Origin: Natronomicrosphaera sp040876735
GTDB taxonomy: Bacteria > Planctomycetota > Phycisphaerae > Phycisphaerales > Phycisphaeraceae
NCBI GenBank assembly: GCA_040876735.1
Contig: JBBDPC010000033.1
Span: 1 to 64,000 of the forward strand
Length of the DNA stretch: 64,000 nt
Reading direction: 5' to 3'
A program made the translations under genes and the position numbers. The notes beneath the pieces are model-generated. The model was not told the DNA's origin. It worked only from the letters and a program-made list of their open reading frames with translations, and made no database searches. Positions 8,601-18,200 of this stretch are shown piece by piece (position 1 is the first letter of the stretch; each line of letters starts with the position of its first letter).

Positions 8601-10137
8601 CGCCGGGCCGACCTTCGAACTGGAAATCACCCGCGCCCTGGGCCACTTCACCACACGCATCGAAGCCCTCGTCCGCACCGGCGAGGCCGAAATCCTCTCC
8701 CGACCCAGTGTGTTGACGCTTGACAACCGGCAGGCCTCCATCAGCGTCGGCGAGGAAATCCCCATCGCCGAGTCCATCCGCGGCGCACGCAACTCCGACC
8801 ACGTCCAGCTCAGCTTTGGAAAGGTCCCCGTGGGCATCTTCCTCAACGTCCGCCCCCGCGTCACCGCCGACGCCGACGAAGTCTCCATGCAGATCACCGG
8901 CACCGTCTCCGCCGAGGTGCCGGGGCAGGAACTGGTCATCCGTGACGCCGACGGCCAGGTGCTCGGCTTCTTCCCGCGCATCAGCAAGCGACAGGTGCAG
9001 ACCTACTCCCGCATCGCCAACAACACGCCGTTCATCATCGGCGGCCTGATCTCCAAGGACGACACGCTCCAGACAGACAAGGTGCCGCTGCTCGGCGACA
9101 TTCCACTCCTGGGCGCCCTGTTCCGCAGCGACCGGCGCGAATCGCTCAAACGCGAGGTCATCATCGTCATCACCCCCTTCGTCCTGCCCGAGGACCAGAT
9201 CGTCGGCCGCAACCTGCCCAAGGACGAAGACCTGTTCGACAGCTTTGGCCATCGCCTGTTCCGCGACGCCTACCGCATTCGCGGCGAGGACGTGTTCGAC
9301 CTCAGCTTCCTCACCGACAGCCGGGAGCTGCGCCGCATGCAGCACCTGGCCGAACAGGCCGTGCGCGACAACCACGAACTACGCGACCGCTACCCGTTCG
9401 ACCGCTTCATCGAAGACCGGTTCCCCGGCGAACATGTGCTGGTCTACCGGCAGATGTACGAAGTCGCCAACCGCCGCGGGCTGGCGGACGAGCTGGAAAC
9501 CGGCCGGATCATCTTCTTCCATCCCGACGACGAGAACGAGGCCGGCTTCGAGGTGACCTTCCTCGACACCTACCTCAACGAATTGGGCCGGGACATATGG
9601 ACCGCGGCACACCCCGACCGCCCGGCCGGCGAAACGCCCGACGATCTGTTCGACGCCTTGGGAGACAATGCCCTGGCGCTGACCTACACCGTGCGCGAAT
9701 TCACCGGTGACGCGGGCGAGTTGCTCCGCCAGCCCGTGCCGGAACTGGAGGTGGTGCCCTGCCCCGACCGCCGCACGTGGAGCCGGCTGCTCTGGCAGTT
9801 GAACCAGCCCGACGAGCGCGGCCGGCAACGGCATACCATCCTGCTCCACACCCCGCGCGACCTTCACCGGGTGAAGCAGGCGATCGCCCTGAAACAGACC
9901 GCCGACCTGAACGCGTCAAGCCGGTCGGTGCGGTTGCGCGACTTCACCGTCGGCCGGCAACTGCTGCTGCCGGACATCCAGGGCGATGACATCTCCGTCA
10001 TGGATTCGGACGTGGCCCGCTACTTCTTCTACACCGAGATGTACTACCCCGTGCTCCAGCGCGAGCTGCAACGCGGCATCCGGGAGCTGCGCGATGCCCT
10101 GGACAATCCCCGCTTCTCACCGCCGCAGCGGGAGTGA
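5665..10137 (+). CDS. ABC exporter-secretin fusion protein
   Basis: One open frame of 1490 codons. Residues ~30-310 form an ABC exporter membrane domain with about six helices. Residues ~345-565 are its ATPase: Walker A GPSGAGKST near 384, signature LSRGQ near 488 (Arg for the usual Gly), Walker B ILILDEATAS near 508 and switch His in MITHRPE. A low-complexity acidic linker follows. Then comes a hydrophobic segment ending APARAQ (about 620-642), which reads like a signal peptide with an AxA cleavage site. Residues ~900-1160 are a secretin domain with RQILIEAMVLEISETG and the signature VPLLGDIPLLGALF. The last ~310 residues are unassigned. No in-frame start allows an independent secretin with its signal. 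The topology is coherent: cytoplasmic ATPase, one crossing, periplasmic secretin. A sequencing error joining two genes remains possible. Confidence 0.85.
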   Translation: MSSQRTAGAASTRGDHTFARLAALLRPYWVRLVIALAMLIGLTATNIIVPQLIAVVFSRVFPDGNYTLLWVILFSILSLYAVRNYLYFRSKYTAVQVGEDVCFTLRNQLFERLQQMNMRYYRQSKPGQLSSRVMNDSFVIQEFIQSEVPKLLTALLLFLGVVAVIYATNWQLALASTILLPLHLVAFHYFKAPIKSASRTAQEHLASAHGNLIEKFLGVEVVKGFTGEARESQAFQEAIDRSRQSQLKSQKYHVMQKVAVDLLIGMGYILLIGFGAYQVITLERLDLGQFVAFFWYVKLLDPTITEMMGGFAKLTKATACMDRVFELLDNPGDEQAREDRGAQTPDIRGAVRFESVSFRYDDGPRVLEDVSFAIEAGQVCAIVGPSGAGKSTLVSLVPRFNEPENGKIFIDDRDTHDINLQHLRQAIGVAFQECFLFNSSILENLRYASPDANRQRIIDVAGRTGAHEFIMKLPHGYDTLLGESGVNLSRGQKQQIALTRAMLKNPRILILDEATASVDTARESQIVPSILEFMQGKTTLMITHRPELLKHADVVLYVNEGRLVSIEHRRKPTDPASTAGPDADHAAPDHDLVDLDSADDGPDRPGDHDREREASGTWGSLASLALAATLAAALLAAPARAQEADGADPTDDVQAVDETEPVGDDAEAEPEPAALDDVPELDHPWGRFLPMPGLTSTQAGELIDVVTTHARLELGYQRAPRDAAERMPPPPDGLDSLVHLQREDGDGRHLIQLGYRPFMSRPTHVWLYGERHVGNDVSRNGDLDALVDLIEQAVPDADHEAPLLRVADLSSRIIALSYVEADRAVGVLKSLGYEAIEYRADGDAVGRSRIIQPTNNVNPDNLPIIIAMPGSDATNMVGGANGDAADLPPTSASPMMELMVMYHPAQPDQFTDIANLIRDKIDRPARQILIEAMVLEISETGLQQLGVDWSYMQGRPFSGQHGDNVQDLQLGRLPEFPSGAGPTFELEITRALGHFTTRIEALVRTGEAEILSRPSVLTLDNRQASISVGEEIPIAESIRGARNSDHVQLSFGKVPVGIFLNVRPRVTADADEVSMQITGTVSAEVPGQELVIRDADGQVLGFFPRISKRQVQTYSRIANNTPFIIGGLISKDDTLQTDKVPLLGDIPLLGALFRSDRRESLKREVIIVITPFVLPEDQIVGRNLPKDEDLFDSFGHRLFRDAYRIRGEDVFDLSFLTDSRELRRMQHLAEQAVRDNHELRDRYPFDRFIEDRFPGEHVLVYRQMYEVANRRGLADELETGRIIFFHPDDENEAGFEVTFLDTYLNELGRDIWTAAHPDRPAGETPDDLFDALGDNALALTYTVREFTGDAGELLRQPVPELEVVPCPDRRTWSRLLWQLNQPDERGRQRHTILLHTPRDLHRVKQAIALKQTADLNASSRSVRLRDFTVGRQLLLPDIQGDDISVMDSDVARYFFYTEMYYPVLQRELQRGIRELRDALDNPRFSPPQRE

Positions 10138-10149
10138 AGCGCGTGGGTA

Positions 10150-10170
10150 GGGGGCACGATAGCAGCCCCC
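10150..10170. terminator. possible terminator hairpin after the fusion gene
   Basis: GGGGGC and GCCCCC pair across a 9-nt loop, 13 nt after the stop of the ABC-secretin gene. No T-tract follows, so it is a weak call. The rest of the ~300-bp gap to hyuA shows only a possible -10 (TATGAT, 10346-10351). Confidence 0.3.
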
Positions 10171-10441
10171 ATTCAGATATCGCGTGATCTGATGCGAACC
10201 TGCTCGGCCACGACCTGCTGCCGCGCTGCATCCACATCCCGGGCCAGCCGGCGTGAATGGGAGCGGACGCGTCGCCCCCTGTTGCCATGGCCCTCGCAGA
10301 CGCTTGCGTGCCGCCTGTCCGGCGAGCACAGGCAATCGGTTCATGTATGATCCGCATGGCAGGCATGAATGAGACGTCGGTGCACGGTACAACGTCCTTC
10401 CGGCAAGCCCGCCCCAGTGGCACATACCCGGTTGTGTGTGT

Positions 10442-12523
10442 ATGAATGCATCCACCCGAATCCGCCCCCGCATCGGCATCGACACGGGCGGAACGTTCAC
10501 CGACCTGGTGCTCGTCGACAGCCGGGCGCAGCGGGTCGTCGCCACCTTCAAACTGCTGTCCACCCCGGACGACCCGGCCCGGGCGGTGCTCGATGGGATG
10601 GACCGCCTGCTAACCAAGGCCGGTCTGCCGCCGCGCCGTGAGCAGCCGCCCGACGTGGTGCATGGCTCGACGGTGGCCACCAATGCGTTGCTCGAACGCA
10701 AGACCAGCCGTACCGCGTTCGTCACCACGGCCGGCTTCGAAGACACGCTCGCCCTGGCGCGGCAGGACCGACCTGACCTGTACGCACTCGTGCCCGATCG
10801 GCCGGCCACGCCCGTGGCGAGCGAGCGATGCCTTGGCGTGGAAGAGCGCGTCGCCTTCGACGGCCGGGTGCTGCGGCCGCTCGAACAGGCGAGCGTGGAT
10901 CGGCTGGTCGCCCGGGTGCGCGAGTTGGGCGTCGAGTCGCTGGCGATCAGCCTGCTGCACGGCTATGCCAATCCCGAGCACGAACGACGCCTGGCCGACG
11001 CACTTCGCGCCGCGCTGGGCGATGCGCTGCACCTGACGGTGGCGCACGAACTGCTGCCGGAGTATCGCGAGTATGAGCGGGCGGCGACGTGCGTGGTCAA
11101 TGCCGTGGTCGCGCCGCGCATGGTGCGCTACCTGCACCGGCTGGGCGAAGCGCTGGGCGAACGGCGGCTGCGCATCATGGGCTCGCATGGTGGCACGCTG
11201 CCGCCGGCGGTGATCCGCTCGGCCCCGGTTCGCACGGTGCTCTCAGGCCCGGCGGGCGGCGTGCTGGGCGCGGCGGAAGTGGCGCGGGCGGCGGGCGTGG
11301 AGCGCGTGATCAGCTTCGACATGGGCGGGACGAGCACCGACGTGGCGCTTTGCGATCCCGCGCCGCGGCTGACCAGCGAAGGCGAGGCGGGCGGCCTGCC
11401 CGTGCGCTTGCCGATGATCGACATGCACACCGTCGGCGCGGGCGGCGGCTCGATCGCCTGGCTCGATCCGGGCGGGGCGTTGCGTGTCGGGCCGCAGTCG
11501 GCCGGGGCGGACCCGGGGCCTGCCTGTTATGGCAGGCAGCGCGGCGAGCCGACAGCGACGGTGACCGACGCCCACGTGGTGCTCGGTCATCTGCCGGCCG
11601 ACCTGTCGCTGGGTGAATCGCTCGCGATCGACCGTGCCGCCGCCACCGCCGCGGTGCAGGCCATCGCCGACCGGGCCGGGCTGGGGCTGCACCAGGCGGC
11701 GCTGGGCATACTGCGCATCGCCGAGGCGACGATGGCCCGTGCGGTACAGCGCATCTCGCTACAGCGCGGGCGCGACCCCCGGCCATACACGCTCGTGCCG
11801 TTCGGCGGCGCAGGCGGACTGCACGCCTGCCGGCTGGCGGAGGCGCTGGGCATGACGCGCGTGCTTGTGCCGAATCATCCGGGCCTGCTCAGTGCCGTGG
11901 GCATGCTCGGCGCGGCGCCGAAGTACACGTTTTCGCAAGCGCTGCTGCTCAGCGTGCCGCCGATCGCCGAGCGGCGGATCGCGCTTGCCGACCTGCCGGC
12001 CGTGCGTGAAGCGTTCGCCACGCTGGGCATGCAAGCCGACGGTGCAATGGCCGACGAAGGGCTGCACGGCCAGCAGCGCATTGACCAGCGCGCGGTCGAC
12101 CTGCGCTACCTCGGCCAGTCGTATGAGCTGACCATTTCCCTCGATGGCGACGGCGACCCGCTTGACAAGTTTCTCGCTGAGCACGAACGGCTGTACGGCT
12201 ACGCGTCGACGGACAAGCCCCTCGAACTGGTCGCCGCCCGGCTGCAAACCGCCGGCGTCGAGCGCCCCCTCCGCTTCGCGACGCTGCCTGCCCGAACCGC
12301 ATCCACAGGCCACGGCCCGCCGACCACTACGGTGCACGTGCATGACGGCCAGCGCGAGCAGCGGTGGCGAATGGTCGCGCGCGACGACCTGCAGGCGGGC
12401 GACCGGCTGGACCGGCCCACCATCATCCGCGAATACTCCGCCACCACGCTCATGCCCCCGGGCTGGACGGGTGAAGTCAACGCCACCGGCCAACTGCTGC
12501 TGCAACGTGCGGAGGCTGTATGA
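10442..12523 (+). CDS. hyuA: hydantoinase/oxoprolinase family, subunit A
   Basis: A 693-residue member of the HyuA family, the ATP-binding half of ATP-dependent hydantoinases, 5-oxoprolinases and acetone/acetophenone carboxylases. The N-terminus IGIDTGGTFTDLVLVD is the phosphate-1 motif of the actin-like ATPase fold, and VHGSTVATNALLERK follows. The central part has GPAGGVLGAAEVA and SFDMGGTSTDVALCD, the second nucleotide motif. VPFGGAGGLHACRLAEALG lies in the C-terminal half. I start at the ATG at 10442; a GTG two codons earlier is possible and no SD is visible. It overlaps hyuB by ATGA, so the subunits are translationally coupled. The true substrate cannot be told from sequence. Confidence 0.9.
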   Translation: MNASTRIRPRIGIDTGGTFTDLVLVDSRAQRVVATFKLLSTPDDPARAVLDGMDRLLTKAGLPPRREQPPDVVHGSTVATNALLERKTSRTAFVTTAGFEDTLALARQDRPDLYALVPDRPATPVASERCLGVEERVAFDGRVLRPLEQASVDRLVARVRELGVESLAISLLHGYANPEHERRLADALRAALGDALHLTVAHELLPEYREYERAATCVVNAVVAPRMVRYLHRLGEALGERRLRIMGSHGGTLPPAVIRSAPVRTVLSGPAGGVLGAAEVARAAGVERVISFDMGGTSTDVALCDPAPRLTSEGEAGGLPVRLPMIDMHTVGAGGGSIAWLDPGGALRVGPQSAGADPGPACYGRQRGEPTATVTDAHVVLGHLPADLSLGESLAIDRAAATAAVQAIADRAGLGLHQAALGILRIAEATMARAVQRISLQRGRDPRPYTLVPFGGAGGLHACRLAEALGMTRVLVPNHPGLLSAVGMLGAAPKYTFSQALLLSVPPIAERRIALADLPAVREAFATLGMQADGAMADEGLHGQQRIDQRAVDLRYLGQSYELTISLDGDGDPLDKFLAEHERLYGYASTDKPLELVAARLQTAGVERPLRFATLPARTASTGHGPPTTTVHVHDGQREQRWRMVARDDLQAGDRLDRPTIIREYSATTLMPPGWTGEVNATGQLLLQRAEAV

Positions 12524-14148
12524 ACGCGCCGACTTCCAACACGGATACGAATGTGCCCGCCGCCGACCTCGACGCGGTGGAGCTGGAAATCTTCAAGCAC
12601 CTGTTCGCCTCGATCGCCGAGGAGATGGGCGTGCGGCTGATGCGGTCGGCCTACTCGCCGAACATCAAAGAGCGGCGGGACTTCTCCTGCGCCCTGTTCG
12701 ACGCGCAAGGCGACATGATCGCGCAGGCGGCGCACATCCCCGTGCACCTCGGCTCCGCACCGCTGTCGGTCAAGGCAGTGCTTCAGGCGTTCCCGCCCGC
12801 CGCGATGCGGCCCGGCGAGCGGTTCATCGTCAACGACCCCTTTGCCGGAGGCACGCACCTGCCGGACATCACGGTGATCGCCCCCTGCTTTGTGCCGGGC
12901 TTCGACGTGCCGCTGTTTTTCAGCGCCAACCGCGCCCACCACGCCGACGTTGGCGGCATCACGCCCGGCTCGCTGCCGATCTCCCGGCACATCGACGAGG
13001 AAGGCGTGCGTATCCCGCCCTCGCGTCTGACCGACACGCTCATGGAGGAAGTCTGCCGGCAAACCCGCACGCCCGACGAGCGGCGCGGCGACCTGCTTGC
13101 CCAATGCGCGGCGGTGGACGTCGGCCTCGGCCGGCTGGGCGACCTCGCGGCGCATCACGGGCCCCGGCGACTGGCGGCATGCGGCGCGGCGCTGCAGCAG
13201 TACACCGCTCGCTTCGTCCGGCAGGTGATCGCCGAGTTGCCCGACGGCGTCTACCGCTTCCAAGACGTGCTCGACGACGACGGCCACGGCCAGACCGACA
13301 TCGCCATTCGCTGCACACTCACCATCAAAGGCGACCGCGCGAGCGTCGACCTGCGCGACAGCGATGACCAGGTCGCCGGCCCGGTCAATGCCGTACGGGC
13401 GATCGCGCTGTCGGCGGTGATGTACGTCTTCCGCTGCCTCGCCCCGGCCCAGATCCCCTCCAACTCCGGCGTGCTGCTGCCGGTCGAGGTGCTCACCCGG
13501 CCCGGCAGCGTGGTCGATGCGCAATACCCTTCGCCGGTGGCGGGGGGCAACGTCGAAACGAGCCAGCGCATCGTCGACGTGCTGTTCGGTGCGGTGGCGT
13601 TGGCGTTGCCCGACCGCGCCCCGGCCGCGTCGTGCGGGAGCATGAACAACCTCACCCTCGGCGGGTATGACACGCGCGGCGGGCAGCACGCCCAGCCGCC
13701 GTTCGCCTATTACGAGACGCTCGCCGGCGGCGCGGGCGCGGGGCCGGGGGCGGATGGCGGCTCGGCGATCCACACGCACATGACCAACACGCGCAACACG
13801 CCGGTCGAGGCGATCGAGCACAGCTACCCGTTTCGTGTGGAGGCGTATCGCATTCGGCGCGGCTCGGGCGGCGCGGGCGCGCACCGCGGGGGGGAGGGCG
13901 TGGTAAGGCGGTATGTTTTTCAGACGGCCGTGCAGGTGACGCTGCTCACCGAGCGCCGCCGTCATGCGCCGTATGGTCTAGCCGGCGGCGAACCGGGCAC
14001 GCCCGGTCGAAACGTGCTGATGACCGCGGACGGCAGGCAACGCGAACTGCCCGGCAAATGCACGATCGCGTTGAGCGCCGGCGATGCGCTGGAAATCCAC
14101 ACCCCCGGCGGCGGCGGCTGGGGCGCGCCTGTGCCGGGGCGTCTATAG
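12520..14148 (+). CDS. hyuB: hydantoinase/oxoprolinase family, subunit B
   Basis: A 542-residue HyuB-family subunit that partners HyuA. It carries the family landmarks: the N-terminal VELEIFKHLFASIAEEMG, RRDFSCALFDAQGDMIAQAAHIPVHLG split over residues ~45-70, NDPFAGGTHLPDITV with ANRAHHADVGG (likely metal or substrate His residues), and late SAIHTHMTNTRNTPVEAIE. The start overlaps hyuA by 4 bp. Its stop lies in the palindrome CTATAG, which also supplies the stop of the convergent downstream gene. No allantoin, glutathione or carboxylase gamma-subunit gene is adjacent. Confidence 0.9.
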   Translation: MNAPTSNTDTNVPAADLDAVELEIFKHLFASIAEEMGVRLMRSAYSPNIKERRDFSCALFDAQGDMIAQAAHIPVHLGSAPLSVKAVLQAFPPAAMRPGERFIVNDPFAGGTHLPDITVIAPCFVPGFDVPLFFSANRAHHADVGGITPGSLPISRHIDEEGVRIPPSRLTDTLMEEVCRQTRTPDERRGDLLAQCAAVDVGLGRLGDLAAHHGPRRLAACGAALQQYTARFVRQVIAELPDGVYRFQDVLDDDGHGQTDIAIRCTLTIKGDRASVDLRDSDDQVAGPVNAVRAIALSAVMYVFRCLAPAQIPSNSGVLLPVEVLTRPGSVVDAQYPSPVAGGNVETSQRIVDVLFGAVALALPDRAPAASCGSMNNLTLGGYDTRGGQHAQPPFAYYETLAGGAGAGPGADGGSAIHTHMTNTRNTPVEAIEHSYPFRVEAYRIRRGSGGAGAHRGGEGVVRRYVFQTAVQVTLLTERRRHAPYGLAGGEPGTPGRNVLMTADGRQRELPGKCTIALSAGDALEIHTPGGGGWGAPVPGRL

Positions 14149-15009
14149 CTGTTCGCGCAGGCCCGACGCCTGATCGCGGCCGCGTTCGCTGTGGGGGCGG
14201 ACCTGCTCGTGGAGATGGAGGTTGCGGAGACGGGGGTTTTCTTCGCTGAAGTCGTCTTGCGGATCGTAGCCGAGCAACTCGCGCGCTTCGGAGATGTCCA
14301 TCTGGTTGAAGACGTTGTTGGACAGGCCGTGCACGATGGCGAAGCGCAGCGTTTCATCGTCGATGCAGCGATGGATGAGCTGGTTGAGATCGCGTTGGGA
14401 GACGAAGGCATTCATCAGGTCCAGCTTCTGCGGATCACGGGCGGAGTCGATCGGCTGGAATGCGCCAATGCGGATGGCGATGACGGACAGCCCCTGCTGC
14501 GTGGCCATGAACCGTCCCATCGCTTCGCCGAAGCACTTGGACACGCCGTAGAGGTCGCCGGGGTTGACCGGGTCATCGGGCTTGACTTGCACGTCCACGG
14601 GATAGGCCGAGACGGCGTGAATCGACGAGGCAAAGATCACCCGCCGGCATCCTGCCGCCTTCGCCGCGACGAAGACGTTGTACGTGCCGGTGATATTGGT
14701 TTGCAGCACCGTGTCCAAGACGACGGAAGGGCTCGGCCCGGCCGCGAGGTGAAGCACGGTGTCGATCCCCTGGAAGGCCTGCTTCAGCCGGTCGAGATCC
14801 GCCATGTCAGCCGCGACGGTTTGGCCGCAGCCTTCCAGCTTCGAGGTGTCGACGTCTGGCAGGTCCATCAACGTCAGGTCGTAGCGCTCGTGCGACTGGC
14901 GGGCGAAGTAGGAGCCGATGTTGCCCGCCGCGCCGGTGACGAACACGCGGCGGCGCTTGGGCCTGCTGGGCGAACGAGCGTTCGGATCAATCAGAAAGGC
15001 ATGGGACAT
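14143..15009 (-). CDS. NAD(P)-dependent SDR, uronate dehydrogenase/epimerase-like
   Basis: This 288-residue extended short-chain dehydrogenase has the dinucleotide motif VFVTGAAGNIGSYFA at about residues 23-37 and the catalytic pair in YGVSK. The acidic VDLPD-like segment after the second strand (LTLMDLPD) suggests NAD rather than NADP. It most resembles uronate dehydrogenases and related sugar epimerases, enzymes that oxidise uronic acids or reshape nucleotide sugars. The N-terminal ~20 residues are a basic extension, and the C-terminus is rich in charged residues. Its stop shares the CTATAG palindrome with hyuB, giving a 6-bp convergent overlap. Confidence 0.8.
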   Translation of the reverse strand: MSHAFLIDPNARSPSRPKRRRVFVTGAAGNIGSYFARQSHERYDLTLMDLPDVDTSKLEGCGQTVAADMADLDRLKQAFQGIDTVLHLAAGPSPSVVLDTVLQTNITGTYNVFVAAKAAGCRRVIFASSIHAVSAYPVDVQVKPDDPVNPGDLYGVSKCFGEAMGRFMATQQGLSVIAIRIGAFQPIDSARDPQKLDLMNAFVSQRDLNQLIHRCIDDETLRFAIVHGLSNNVFNQMDISEARELLGYDPQDDFSEENPRLRNLHLHEQVRPHSERGRDQASGLREQL

Positions 15010-15175
15010 CGCGGCGTTTCTCCCTGACCGTGCGTGGCGCGTGCTGTCACCGGATGGTAGGCAGCGTCAAGCGCGGGGCGCCCGGCGGCCCGGTTTTTCG
15101 ACGGATTTCACACGCCCTGAACCGTTGTCGCCCGCTCACGAAGGCCGGGGCGTCGACGGCGCCGCCTTTGCCGGC

Positions 15176-15253
15176 AGTGGGTCAGGCTGAATCTTCTGGT
15201 CTTCAGTGGGGCGTGGTTTGGCGGCCGCCCCACTTCATTCAAACTGACCCACT
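15176..15253. repeat. REP-B inverted repeat, copy 1
   Basis: Arms AGTGGGTCAGGCTGAA (15176-15191) and TTCAAACTGACCCACT (15238-15253) pair with two mismatches. A nested pair, AGTGGGGCG and CGCCCCACT, lies inside. The right arm reaches the stop codon of the RND gene. A second copy is at 54972-55076 and a partial one at 56616-56647. Confidence 0.8.
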
Positions 15254-18200
15254 ACCCCTTTGCCGCCGGGCGCGGCTGGCCGTGCCAGAGAAAGTAGCCG
15301 GCGCGTTTGATGTCGTCGGCGATCAACGTCATGCATGGGAGAAGGATCAGCAGCAACACCGTCGCCACCAGCAGCCCGGCTGCGACGGAGATGGCCATGG
15401 GAATCAGAAACCGCGCCTGGAATGATTGTTCGAGCATCAGGGGCGTCAGGCCCAGGACCGTGGTGACGCTGGTGAGCATGATCGGCCGAAAGCGTGCGCG
15501 GCCGGCACTGATCATCGCGTCATGAAGCGACTGTCCCGTGGCGCGTTCGGCGTTGTAGAAGCTGATCAGAATCAGCGAGCCGTTCACCACGATGCCCGAG
15601 AGCGCGACGAAGCCGATCAGGCTCATGAACGTCAGTTCGAAGCCCAGGATCACGTGGCCCCAGACCACGCCGATCACGGAAAAGGGGATGATGCACATCA
15701 CCAGCAGCGGCTGAAGGTAGCTGCCGAACAGCCAGGCCAGAATCACGTAGATGCCCGCCAGCGCCGCCAGGAAACCGTAGGGCAGCGAGCCGAACGCCTC
15801 GGCCATCTGCTCCTGTCGGCCGGCGAACGCCAACGTCACGCCCGGGTGCGCCTCCCGGATGCGCGCCAGGCCCAGGCGCGGGGTGATCGTTTCCGGGCTG
15901 ATGCCCGGCCCGGTCGCCGCGGTGACGGTGATCACACGCTGCCGGTCCACACGCTTGAGGGTGGCATACCCGGTCGTCTGGCGAACCGTCGCAATCTCGC
16001 TCAACGGCACGAACGTCCCCGTGGGGCTGACCACCCAGACATGCTGCATCTGGTAGAGACTGCGCCGCACCGGCTCTTCGATGCGCACGCGCACGTCGAT
16101 GTCCTCTTCCTCCGCCGCGTACACGTGGGCCTCCAGACCGAACAGGTAGCCGCGCAACTGCGTCGCCACATCCTGCTGGTCGAAGCCCAGTGCCGCTCCG
16201 GTCGGGGTCAGTTCGACCTGCAACTCAAGCTGGCCGCGATCGTGATCGTCAGCAATCTCGAACACCCCTTCGAAGTCCGCCAACTGCTGCTTGAGAGCGT
16301 TGGCCGCCTGCTGCAACACCGCCATGTCCCGGCCGCGCACTTCGATGGAGATGTCCTCCCCCGCCGGGCCGCCGGTGATTTCGTCGAAACGGACGCGGTC
16401 GACTCCCCGCAGTTGCCCCTGGGTGGCCTGGCGGATCGAGGCGATCACCTGCCCCGAGGTGCGTTCGCGCTGGTCGACCTCCTTCAGTTCGATGAAGATC
16501 TGCGCCAGGTGGGGCGACGTGGCCTCCGAGCGTCCGGTTTCGATGTCCGCCCGTTGGCCGATCAACGTCGATACGCTGCTGATCTCCGGTTGATCCGCCG
16601 CGGCGCGTTCGATCCGCTCGGCCACTTGCAACGTCTGCTCGACCGGCGTGCCGATGGGCATGCGCAGGTCAACGATCACCGTCTCCGCATCCTCCGACGG
16701 CAGAAAGTTGAAAGGCAGATGCCCCGCCGCCAGGATGCCTGCGGACACCAGCAGGAGGGCGATCGCGGCCGCCATGGCGGTGTACCGGTGCGCCACCGTC
16801 CACGTCAGCAGCCGTGCATAGGCCGGCACGATCCGATGCAGGATCACGTCGTCACGCCCGCGCTCGAACCGCCGCAGCGTGTCGCCGGCACGCCCGGGCC
16901 GGCTCATGTCGCGCTTGCGCAGCGTATGGCCCATGTGGGAAGGTAGAATCAGCAGCGCCTCGACCAGGCTCACCGTCAACGCGCACGCCACCACAACCGG
17001 CAGCGCCGAAAGCAGGTCGCCCATTTCGCCGGCGATCAACATCAGCGGCAGGAAGGCGGCAATGGTGGTCAACACCGTCGCCGTCACCGGCCAGAGCACC
17101 TGGAGCGTGCCGTTCACCGCGGCGTCCATCGGCGGCTCGCCGTCCTGGTAGCGCGACTGCACGTTCTCCGCCACCACGATCGCGTCGTCCACCAGCAGCC
17201 CGAGCACCACGATCAGGCCGAAGGTCGTCAGCAGGTTCAACGTGATGTCCAGCCACCACATCACCAGCACCGTGCCCGCCAGGGCCGTGACCAGGCCGAT
17301 GCCCACCCATGTCGCCACCCGCCAGTTGAGCACCAGCAGCAGCGTGGCGAAGACCAGAATCGCGCCGTAGATCGCGTTGCGGATCAACAGTTCCAGGCGG
17401 TCTTCCACAAACCGCGCCAGGTTCGACATCGTCTCAAGCGACACGCCCGCCGGGATCGCCACCTGGCTCGACTGGCCGAGGTGGTACGCCCGCAGCGTCG
17501 ACGTCGTCAGCAGCTCTTCAAGCCCGGCCACCATCGGCTCGGGCAACACCGCGCCCAACGCGCGGATACGGCCCGACGCCACCAGTTCGGGCACGAAGCC
17601 GCCTTCGAACGGTTCTCCCGCCCGGCCGCGCACGTAGGCCTCGACCATGTTCGCCATCGACACGATGTCCTGGTCGCCCGCCTTGAACACTGTCAGCATC
17701 GCCGCCGGCTCACCCTCAAATCGGTTGACCACGCGCTCGTCAACCAACGCCTCGCGCACCTCGGCGACGTCCCGCACGCGCACCATCTCGCCCGCAGGCC
17801 CGGCCTGCAACGGGATGCCCTCGATCGCCGCCACGCGCTCGGGCACGCCCAGCGTCCGCACCGTCACCACCTCCGCCGCCCCTTCCACCGTGCCGCCGGG
17901 CACATCCTCCATCCACGCCCCGATCCGCTCGCTGATCGCCGTGATGCTCAGCCCGTGCCGGAGCATCGCTTCCTGCGAGACGTCGACGCGAATCTCATAT
18001 TCCCGCACGCCGCTGGTCGTGATCCGACCCATGCCTTCCAGCGTGCGCAGCTCGTCGCGCAGCGCCCGCACGCTTCGCTTCAACGCCTGCTCCTGCACCT
18101 GGCCGTGCAACGCCAGACGGATCACCGGCAGGCGCGATTCGAGCAGTTCCACCGTGATCTCCTCGGCCCGTTGCGGCAGATCCGACAGGCCGTCCATCAC

